Below, in pieces: positions 1-4,571 of a stretch of 8,125 nucleotides of DNA; positions within the stretch are counted from its first letter, which is position 1, and the number at the start of each line of letters is the position of its first letter. Origin of the DNA: Oscillospiraceae bacterium (lineage in GTDB: Bacteria; Bacillota; Clostridia; Oscillospirales; Oscillospiraceae); NCBI GenBank assembly GCA_028708585.1, contig JAQVYO010000063.1, positions 1-8,125 on the forward strand, in the 5' to 3' direction. The notes below the pieces were generated by a model. The model saw nothing but the letters and a program-made list of their open reading frames with translations, was not told the origin of the DNA and did no database searches. The position numbers and the translations under genes were made by a program.

Positions 1-584
1 AACAGGTTGTGGATTATGCACATGCCAGAGACGTGGTGGTGGAAGGCGAGCTTGGCCGTCTGGCCGGCATTGAGGACGATGTGCATGTTTCCGCTGCCGA
101 TTCATCGTATACCGATCCGGGACAGGTGGAAGAATTTGTCCGCGCCACCGGTGTCGACTCTTTGGCCATTGCTATTGGAACCAGCCACGGCGCTTATAAA
201 TTTAAGCCGGGACAAAAGCCTCAGCTGCGCTTTGACATTTTAAAAGAAGTGGGCCGCCGCCTGCCCGGTTTTCCCATTGTGCTGCACGGCGCCTCTTCCG
301 TTCTGCCGGAATATGTGGCGATTATCAATGAAAACGGAGGAAATATGCCGGGCGCGATCGGCGTGCCTGAGAAAATGCTCAGGGAAGCCGCCAAGATGGC
401 CGTCTGCAAAATTAATATTGATTCGGATTTGCGCCTTGCCATGACGGCGGGAATTCGGAAGCATATGGCGGAGCACCCGGATCATTTTGATCCCAGGCAA
501 TATCTTTCTCCCGCACGGGAGAACATTCGCGCCGCTGTGAAACACAAGCTGGTTCATGTTTTGGGCTGCAACGGAAAGGCATAA
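1..584 (+). CDS. fba: Class II fructose-1,6-bisphosphate aldolase, 3' part (5' end outside window)
   Basis: This zinc enzyme of glycolysis and gluconeogenesis cleaves fructose-1,6-bisphosphate to dihydroxyacetone phosphate and glyceraldehyde-3-phosphate in the cytosol. The frame is open from base 3 (bases 1-2 end the previous codon) to TAA at 582-584, so 193 C-terminal residues are visible. Seen: VVEGELGRLAGIEDDV, which carries the conserved metal-site Glu; GTSHG with the zinc-ligand His; IVLHGASSV with the second zinc-ligand His; KINIDSD, the DHAP-phosphate-binding segment; and the usual ending QYLSPAR...VKHKLVHVLG. The HGASSV form and the C-terminal tail fit the roughly 305-315-residue aldolase subgroup, so about 115-120 residues lie upstream of the window. 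GTG at 9 and TTG at 7 are internal codons, not starts. A hairpin terminator follows 15 bases after the stop, so this looks like the last gene of its transcript. Confidence 0.95.
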   Translation, partial: QVVDYAHARDVVVEGELGRLAGIEDDVHVSAADSSYTDPGQVEEFVRATGVDSLAIAIGTSHGAYKFKPGQKPQLRFDILKEVGRRLPGFPIVLHGASSVLPEYVAIINENGGNMPGAIGVPEKMLREAAKMAVCKINIDSDLRLAMTAGIRKHMAEHPDHFDPRQYLSPARENIRAAVKHKLVHVLGCNGKA

Positions 585-599
585 TGTTTTCCCTTGGCT

Positions 600-643
600 G
601 TGCTTCCCGGTTCCCGATGCGGGCCGGGAAGCATTTGGCTTTT
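600..643 (+). terminator. Rho-independent terminator after fba
   Basis: A strong hairpin: TGCTTCCCGG (601-610) pairs perfectly with CCGGGAAGCA (624-633), and an inner CCCG/CGGG stem (613-616 with 620-623) is capped by ATG. The two stems are separated only by a TT bulge. The tail (634-643, ATTTGGCTTTT-like) is U-rich but interrupted, so termination may be incomplete. Its place just after the aldolase stop supports the call. Confidence 0.65.
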
Positions 644-729
644 GGGGGGAACCGCCCGGCGCGCGGAGCAATGCGGCGGTCAAACGAAGGAATTTGGCGG
701 GAGGAAAGCACTGGAGGCCAGGCGATTTT

Positions 730-858
730 ATGCAAAAAGGATGCAGACGAAATCTGAAAATGGAAAAACATCACGATTCCGGTGAAAACTTTAGCGAAAT
801 GAATGAAAAGGAAAAAAGAATCTTAGATGAGGTTTTGGGCAGAATAATTACCAAATAG
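730..858 (+). CDS. Possible small protein, 42 aa, unrecognised
   Basis: An ATG at 730 follows GGAGG at 713-717 with a 12-base spacer, somewhat longer than ideal, and reads 42 codons to TAG at 856-858. The product is highly charged, and its last 19 residues (MNEKEKRILDEVLGRIITK) look like an amphipathic helix with Ile/Leu/Val spaced along it. No family is recognised, no promoter is visible directly upstream, and the fba terminator precedes it. The open frame continues upstream to 556, but that part runs through the terminator hairpin and reads as non-coding. The ORF ends 24 bases before the promoter of the next gene. It could be a real short gene or chance; only the helix-like end and the Shine-Dalgarno-like site argue for it. 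Confidence 0.3.
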   Translation: MQKGCRRNLKMEKHHDSGENFSEMNEKEKRILDEVLGRIITK

Positions 859-882
859 GGCTTATTGATGGTGAAATTGACC

Positions 883-910
883 TTGACAACCGGTTTTTTT
901 GTGCTATAAT
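883..910 (+). promoter_or_regulatory. Sigma-A promoter for the CoA-transferase transcript
   Basis: A perfect TTGACA (883-888) and a perfect TATAAT (905-910) are separated by 16 bases, one short of the 17-base optimum. Transcription should start near 916-918. The next recognised gene on this strand starts at 1255, giving a 5' leader of about 340 bases. Confidence 0.8.
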
Positions 911-914
911 TAGA

Positions 915-1124
915 CATAATCATGAGAATATGGTAGCAATAAAATTGATGTCATTTTTTCCAGCCCCTCCCCGCACGCTCCCGTGGAAAGGGAGTTTGGG
1001 CGGAAGGGGGCTTGGTTTGTGTGGCGAACCGGAAGAAAGAATAGTGAGGCTGCTCGCGGCCTTGCATAAGTGCGGCTTTCTATCCGGTTTCTCATTTTCT
1101 GTAAATAGGAACTCCTATGTTATG
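915..1124 (+). other. Structured, unrecognised 5' leader RNA
   Basis: The leader between the promoter and the CoA-transferase gene folds on paper into a closed unit. Bases 915-923 can pair with 1117-1124 (8 bp, one bulged T). Inside lie two hairpins: a GC-rich imperfect one at 962-1012 (AGCCCCTCC against GGAAGGGGGCT, with a perfect inner CTCCC/GGGAG stem) and one at 1026-1091 (GAACCGGA-AGAAAG against CTTTCTATCCGGTTTC, two single-base bulges) that holds a further AGGC/GCCT stem. No clear U-tailed terminator and no start codon with a good Shine-Dalgarno site is seen inside. It does not match any riboswitch, 6S, RNase P or tmRNA consensus that I recognise. The closing stem starts at or just before the predicted transcription start, so its outermost pairs may be absent. 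It could be a cis-regulatory leader, a processed small RNA or simply a long UTR. Confidence 0.35.
1105..1118. repeat. Inverted repeat ATAGGA-AC-TCCTAT
   Basis: A perfect 6+6 inverted repeat with a 2-base centre in the leader of the CoA-transferase gene. It may be a small RNA hairpin or a DNA-binding half-site pair. A related TAGGA(N4)TCCTA element lies at 3366-3379, over the -35 region of the TM1266-like gene. The similarity may be chance. Confidence 0.3.
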
Positions 1125-1225
1125 GAAAGGCTGCGGGGAAAAGCCGGAATTAGGAAGAGCATTGATTCAATCTTTTGCGCACCGTTTATCCATGTTTTCA
1201 CCTGCATGTTTTTATGGTTTCATTT

Positions 1226-1237
1226 TATAGATCTATA
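1226..1237. repeat. 12-bp palindrome TATAGATCTATA before the CoA-transferase RBS
   Basis: A perfect 12-base palindrome ends three bases before the ribosome binding site (AAGGAAGGAAAG, 1239-1250) of the CoA-transferase gene. It could be an operator or a weak mRNA hairpin. About two perfect 12-mers of this kind are expected by chance in 8 kb, so only the position makes it notable. Confidence 0.25.
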
Positions 1238-1254
1238 GAAGGAAGGAAAGAATT

Positions 1255-2805
1255 ATGGTTAAAATCATGACTGCCAGGGAAGCTGTTCGCACCTACCTCA
1301 AAAACGGCTCCACGGTCGGCATTGAGGGTTTCATCGGCCTTATGCGGGCGGAAGAAATGCTCATCGCCATTCGGGACGAGTTTTTGGAAACCGGCAATCC
1401 CAACAACTTGACGATTGTTCATTGTGCCGGGCAGGGCAACGGGAAAGACAACGGCATGAACCACTTGGGCTATGAGGGCATCATCGGCAAAATTTATGCT
1501 GGACACTTCAACATGGCTCCCGCCGTTCAAAAGCTGATCCTGGATAATAAGATTGCCGCCTATAACGTGCCGCAGGGCGTTATTGCGCAGTTGTACCGTG
1601 AAATTGCAGGCCACCGTCCCGGCGTGATTACGAATGTTGGCTTGAATACCTTCGCAGATCCCCGTGTGGAAGGCTGCAAGCTCAACCAGAAGGCAAAAGA
1701 TGCGGGCGACGTAGTAGAGCTCATCAACATTATGGGGGAGGAAAAGTTGCTTTATAAAGCGTTCCCCATTGACGTTTGCATCCTGCGTGCCACCTATGCA
1801 GATACACAAGGAAATTGCAGCATGCAGAAAGAACCTGTTACCATTGAAAATCTGGCCATGGCTCAGGCAGCCAAAAACTCTGGCGGCAAGGTCATTGTTC
1901 AGGTGGAGGAGATTGTGGAATACGGCTCATTGGATGCCCGTTTCGTGAACCTCCCCGGCATCTATGTTGACGCTGTGGTAAAGGCGAAAGCTGATAATCA
2001 TTTGATGGGAAATGAAACCGTTTACAACCCCGCAATGAGCGGCGAAGTGCGTGTTCCTGTTTCTTACCTGGAGCCAATGAAGCTGAATGAGCGGAAAATT
2101 ATCGCCCGCCGCAGCGCCATGGAATTGGTTCCGAATGCCATTACCAATCTGGGCATCGGAATGCCGGAGGGTGTTGCCGCCGTGGCTGCGGAAGAAGGCC
2201 TGGAGGGCATGGTGCTGACTACCGAAGCGGGTACGATCGGCGGAATTCCCTGTGGAGCTGGCGATTTCGGTGGTGCTGTGAACCCCGACTGCATTTTGGA
2301 TCAGCCTTATCAATTTGATTTTTATGACGGCGGCGGCCTTGACGTTGCGTTTTTAGGTCTGGCGCAGATGGACAAAGTCGGCAACATCAACGTCAGCAAA
2401 TTTGGGCCAAAAGTTGCCGGCTGCGGCGGATTTGTAAACATCACACAAAACTCCAAAAAGGTTGTTTATTGCGGTACCTTTACTACGGGCGGCCTGAGAA
2501 TTGGCGTGGATAACGGTAAGTTGATTATTAAGCAGGAGGGAAAAGTAAAAAAGTTCCTGAATCATGTGGAACAGATTACCTTTAGCGGCGAGTATGCCGC
2601 CAAGGTTGGCCAGCCCGTCCTTTACGTTACCGAAAGAGCCGTCTTCGCGCTGACTCCTGAAGGTGTTGAGCTGAAAGAAATTGCCCCCGGAATTGATCTT
2701 GAAAAAGATGTTTTGGCATTGATGGAGTTTAAGCCCATTATTAAAGATGTGAAGCTGATGGATGAGCGTATTTTTAAAGATGAAAAGATGGGTCTTTCCC
2801 TTTAA
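1255..2805 (+). CDS. Acyl-CoA:acetate/propionate CoA-transferase (family I, Pct/YdiF type)
   Basis: This enzyme transfers CoA between acyl-CoA and short carboxylic acids (acetate, propionate, butyrate or lactate) through a glutamyl-CoA thioester, in cytosolic fermentation metabolism. The 516 residues carry both halves found fused in the Pct/YdiF group. The N-terminal (alpha) half, about residues 1-250, has GSTVGIEGF near the start. The C-terminal (beta) half, from about 280, has NLGIGMPEGVAAVA and the active-site segment TTEAGTIGGIPCGAGDFGG. The catalytic Glu would be Glu324, the number known for Clostridium propionicum propionate CoA-transferase (524 aa), so length and register agree. ATG 1255 is chosen because GGAAGG at 1241-1246 lies 8 bases upstream. 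The gene is transcribed alone from the 883-910 promoter with a long leader and is closed by the hairpin at 2833-2883. Preferred substrate cannot be read from the sequence, so pct, ydiF and a butyrate-type enzyme all remain possible. Confidence 0.92.
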   Translation: MVKIMTAREAVRTYLKNGSTVGIEGFIGLMRAEEMLIAIRDEFLETGNPNNLTIVHCAGQGNGKDNGMNHLGYEGIIGKIYAGHFNMAPAVQKLILDNKIAAYNVPQGVIAQLYREIAGHRPGVITNVGLNTFADPRVEGCKLNQKAKDAGDVVELINIMGEEKLLYKAFPIDVCILRATYADTQGNCSMQKEPVTIENLAMAQAAKNSGGKVIVQVEEIVEYGSLDARFVNLPGIYVDAVVKAKADNHLMGNETVYNPAMSGEVRVPVSYLEPMKLNERKIIARRSAMELVPNAITNLGIGMPEGVAAVAAEEGLEGMVLTTEAGTIGGIPCGAGDFGGAVNPDCILDQPYQFDFYDGGGLDVAFLGLAQMDKVGNINVSKFGPKVAGCGGFVNITQNSKKVVYCGTFTTGGLRIGVDNGKLIIKQEGKVKKFLNHVEQITFSGEYAAKVGQPVLYVTERAVFALTPEGVELKEIAPGIDLEKDVLALMEFKPIIKDVKLMDERIFKDEKMGLSL

Positions 2806-2832
2806 TGAAAAAATAAATCATGCTGGATAGTC

Positions 2833-2883
2833 AACAGCTAAAAATAAAGGAGAGCTTTTTGCTCTCCTTTATTTTTAGCTGTT
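2833..2883. terminator. Terminator with 23-bp perfect stem
   Basis: Bases 2833-2855 pair perfectly with 2861-2883 around a T5 loop. The core AAAGGAGAGC/GCTCTCCTTT is flanked by an A-rich left arm (AAAAAT) and a complementary T-rich right arm (ATTTTT), followed by an outer CAGCT/AGCTG clamp. It ends the CoA-transferase transcript. It is symmetrical enough to act on both strands. Confidence 0.88.
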
Positions 2884-2959
2884 TCCCAGGCGGGCGGATA
2901 GCCCGGAACAGAGGCTTATCTAAAGCGGTAGATGAATTATTATTCTGTTTCCTGCGATG

Positions 2960-2996
2960 AAAACGAGATCAAAGCATTGCTTTGATCTCGTTTTTT
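2960..2996. terminator. Second, bidirectional terminator
   Basis: A 16-bp perfect stem (2960-2975 with 2979-2994, core CGAGATCAAAGC) has an ATT loop and a T6 run on the plus strand. On the minus strand the tail is TTTT. It lies 43 bases past the stop of the minus-strand gene at 3039-3290 and so probably ends that transcript. It also backs up the plus-strand terminator at 2833-2883. The 76 bases between the two hairpins hold nothing that I can name. Confidence 0.82.
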
Positions 2997-3038
2997 ACGG
3001 GTCTGCCTGCGGGAGTCCATTAGAATGCGATTCATTCA

Positions 3039-3290
3039 CTAAAATTCCATTGTTTTTACTTGAATATCGGCAATTTTAGAAAGCTTTTTTTCCATTTCAA
3101 TTGCTTTGTCTTTGGTATTGTTGAGAAATTCAACTAGAATGAGACCATGATTGGAACATGCATCTTCTGATGTCTGATGCAAACCAAGCCGGGTTTGGAT
3201 ATAACAGCCAAACTCAGATAAAATATTCTGCACATCCAAAACGGTTTGCATCCTCTGTCCCAAAGAAATGCCCATAATAATTTTTTCCAT
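3039..3290 (-). CDS. TM1266-like ACT-fold protein (iron-only hydrogenase system putative regulator family)
   Basis: A small soluble protein of 83 residues, the usual size of the TM1266 family, which has a ferredoxin-like ACT/NikR-C-type fold and is annotated as a putative regulator near [FeFe]-hydrogenase genes; its exact role is not established. Seen: a first strand MEKIIMGISLG; a helix QTVLDVQNILSEFG; then YIQTRLGLHQT, matching the family's 'hIixRlGl' segment; a strand HGLILVEFLN; a charged helix KDKAIEMEKKLSKI; and a closing strand IQVKTMEF, the family's typical VKTxxx ending. The start is secure: AAAGGAGGT (3297-3305) lies 6 bases upstream. It has its own promoter with an extended -10, and the hairpin at 2960-2996 follows. 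No hydrogenase gene is in the window, so the hydrogenase link is by family only. The upstream neighbour on the same strand is an FeS protein. Confidence 0.65.
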   Translation of the reverse strand: MEKIIMGISLGQRMQTVLDVQNILSEFGCYIQTRLGLHQTSEDACSNHGLILVEFLNNTKDKAIEMEKKLSKIADIQVKTMEF

Positions 3291-3338
3291 TTTGTACCTC
3301 CTTTAATCTACAGCCAAGGTTTCTTTCAACCTATAGTT

Positions 3339-3347
3339 ATTATACCA
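3339..3347 (-). promoter_or_regulatory. Extended -10 promoter for the TM1266-like gene
   Basis: Read on the minus strand, the bases are TGG followed by TATAAT (3344 down to 3339), a perfect TGn-extended -10. The -35 position (about 3362-3367) is poor, as is usual for extended -10 promoters. It overlaps an operator-like inverted repeat TAGGA(N4)TCCTA at 3366-3379. The predicted start lies near 3331-3333, giving a leader of about 40 bases. Confidence 0.6.
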
Positions 3348-3365
3348 GAAATGGAGCAAATTTAC

Positions 3366-3379
3366 TAGGATGATTCCTA
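3366..3379. repeat. Operator-like inverted repeat TAGGA-N4-TCCTA
   Basis: A 5+5 inverted repeat with further partial symmetry outside it (ACT before, TAGT after, offset by three bases). It sits at the -35 region of the promoter of the TM1266-like gene, where a repressor or activator could act. It is short and could be chance. Confidence 0.3.
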
Positions 3380-3434
3380 TTAGTTTGATGTTTGTAAAAA
3401 CAAGTCCATAACCAACCGGAATTTGTTTTGTGGA

Positions 3435-4268
3435 TCAAAGGCTGGATTTGCCGCGATTTTTCCAGCGGGGAATACAAGATTCGCAGGGAACTGCAACTTG
3501 GCACTTTCCACAGCCATAGCGGGGAGCAAATTTTACTTTTGTTTTTTCTAAAAAAGAGCTGCACAGCGCATGATTTTTTCCAGTTTGCAAAGAAATTGCA
3601 TGCACAGGGCATTTGCGGACGCATGCCCCGCATGCAATGCAATATTCGTGATAGGATTGATAGGGCCTGGGGTCTGGAGGAAGCGGCAGGGAGGTGACAA
3701 TGCTGCCAAAACGACCCGCCATGCCTTTTGGGGTAATCAGCCCTGCGGATAAACCAAAAGTCCCGAGGCCGCAGGCGTAGGCGACATGACGTTCCGACCA
3801 ATTGCTGGTGAAGCATGCTGCTTCCTTACTCCAAAATCGGGCGTCTAGGGAGGGAATAACAGTGGGATACCCCGCTTGTTCCAGCGTATCTTTTAGGAAG
3901 AGGGAAAGGCCGCGTACCATGACTTGCCCCTCCATCCTTCCGTGCAGCCATTCCGGAGCAGGCCAGATTGGGTCTGCAAGATTTGCGGTTTTGACGGAAT
4001 CCGAGAAAGGAAGGAAAAACGAGAGGACGCTTTTTGCCCCCGGAAGCCAGCTTCTAGGCGGTAAAAAATGTTCGCCGACGATATGTGGACGCTGAAAATC
4101 CTGAAAAAGGGAATCCTCCGCCTGGGTAAATCCCAAAATGGGAGCATCAAATAAGCGCAGGCCTACAAGACTTGTGGAAATAGCAAGTTCCGCGGAGACG
4201 CAATTAAACGGAGATGTTTCGGTAAATTCCACCGCAAACCCAATTAGGTCGCTTTTTGTAAAAGACAT
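3435..4268 (-). CDS. QueG-like 4Fe-4S double-cluster protein (epoxyqueuosine reductase paralogue)
   Basis: A 277-residue FeS protein of the COG1600/QueG-like superfamily. True QueG reduces epoxyqueuosine to queuosine in tRNA using cobalamin and two 4Fe-4S clusters; shorter paralogues like this one are common in Clostridia and have no established reaction. Seen: an N-terminal domain with PGAKSVLSFFLPF (about 76-88); the domain HVAYACGLGTFGLSAGLITP (161-180), corresponding to the QueG 'glGwiGKnt' region but lacking that Lys; a canonical CIACGACVRKCP (Cys210, 213, 216, 220); and a second set, Cys236 plus GCGKCQVAVPC (Cys253, 256, 262) with an extra Cys265. The second set is not the classical CxxCxxCxxxCP. 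The start is supported by GAGGAGGG (4275-4282) with a 6-base spacer and a promoter upstream. No clear terminator separates it from the TM1266-like gene downstream, so read-through is likely. Not called queG because of its length and altered motifs. Confidence 0.75.
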   Translation of the reverse strand: MSFTKSDLIGFAVEFTETSPFNCVSAELAISTSLVGLRLFDAPILGFTQAEDSLFQDFQRPHIVGEHFLPPRSWLPGAKSVLSFFLPFSDSVKTANLADPIWPAPEWLHGRMEGQVMVRGLSLFLKDTLEQAGYPTVIPSLDARFWSKEAACFTSNWSERHVAYACGLGTFGLSAGLITPKGMAGRFGSIVTSLPLPPDPRPYQSYHEYCIACGACVRKCPVHAISLQTGKNHALCSSFLEKTKVKFAPRYGCGKCQVAVPCESCIPRWKNRGKSSL

Positions 4269-4301
4269 TGCCTACCCTCCTCAGTTTCGATCCGTTGGCT
4301 A

Positions 4302-4330
4302 AATATATCATATTTCCCCAAGGCCGGCAA
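4302..4330 (-). promoter_or_regulatory. Likely promoter of the QueG-like gene
   Basis: On the minus strand, TTGCCG (4330-4325) and TATATT (4307-4302) are separated by exactly 17 bases. The predicted start is near 4295, about 27 bases before the start codon. It is divergent from the diguanylate cyclase promoter at 4427-4455. Confidence 0.45.
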
Positions 4331-4426
4331 AAAATGTTTTCGAGCCTTTTCGCTTTAGGATTTCTTACAGAATCATGCAAATGTTTTGGCATTTTTAGAT
4401 TAAATCGCCTATTTTTATTTCAAATC

Positions 4427-4455
4427 TTGCAATATGATTTCGCTGGAAGTATGAT
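4427..4455 (+). promoter_or_regulatory. Promoter P1 for the leader ORF and diguanylate cyclase
   Basis: TTGCAA (4427-4432), a 17-base spacer, and TATGAT (4450-4455). Transcription would start near 4462, so the mRNA would begin at the left arm of the 4464-4516 inverted repeat. Confidence 0.5.
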
Positions 4456-4463
4456 AATGTTAA

Positions 4464-4516
4464 CTTCCAATTAAAGGAGTATTTTCATGAGATTAGAAAT
4501 AGGATATAATTGGAAG
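4464..4516 (+). promoter_or_regulatory. 10-bp stem enclosing RBS and start of a leader ORF
   Basis: CTTCCAATTA (4464-4473) is perfectly complementary to TAATTGGAAG (4507-4516). The 33-base loop holds AAGGAG (4474-4479) and ATG 4487. A further TGGAAGT at 4444-4450 pairs with 4463-4469, so the DNA carries three copies of a TGGAAG-type element in alternating orientation around the two candidate promoters. It could act as an mRNA 5' hairpin or as operator half-sites. Confidence 0.4.
4482..4510 (+). promoter_or_regulatory. Possible second promoter P2 for the diguanylate cyclase
   Basis: TTTTCA (4482-4487), 17 bases, then a perfect TATAAT (4505-4510). A transcript from here would start near 4517, would skip the leader ORF start and would give a leader of about 55 bases before ATG 4572. 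The right arm of the inverted repeat overlaps this -10. Confidence 0.35.
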
Positions 4517-4540
4517 CTCGGATTTGAATTTTTGCGATAA
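4487..4540 (+). CDS. Candidate 17-codon leader ORF before the diguanylate cyclase
   Basis: AAAGGAG at 4473-4479 followed after 7 bases by ATG 4487 is the best translation start in this region. The frame reads MRLEIGYNWKLGFEFLR and stops at TAA 4538-4540. It is in a different frame from the cyclase and ends 31 bases before the likely cyclase start at 4572. It may be a leader peptide that couples or attenuates translation, or the true 5' end of the cyclase gene broken by a frameshift. It may also be unused if the 4482-4510 promoter is the real one. No known peptide is recognised. Confidence 0.35.
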   Translation: MRLEIGYNWKLGFEFLR

Positions 4541-4571
4541 TCAAATTACTGAAATATCGAGGCGTGATTCG

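Noticed and set aside
556..729. Upstream extension of the small ORF at 730-858
   Set aside because: It runs through the end of fba and its terminator hairpin, and the reading looks non-coding.
412..774. Minus-strand open frame across the fba end and terminator
   Set aside because: It overlaps fba coding sequence in antisense and has low-complexity composition, with no start signal.
915..1124. 6S RNA or RNase P RNA
   Set aside because: There is no long central-bubble rod and none of the conserved RNase P core segments; the fold is two separate hairpins.
1225..1809. A 194-codon open frame on the minus strand opposite the CoA-transferase
   Set aside because: It is the antisense shadow of a well-conserved enzyme, lacks a ribosome binding site and matches no family that I know.
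4462..4571. A second c-di-GMP riboswitch before the cyclase
   Set aside because: Neither GEMM-I (GGGCAAAC...GACGCAAAGC) nor a GEMM-II-like core is present; only a simple inverted repeat is seen.
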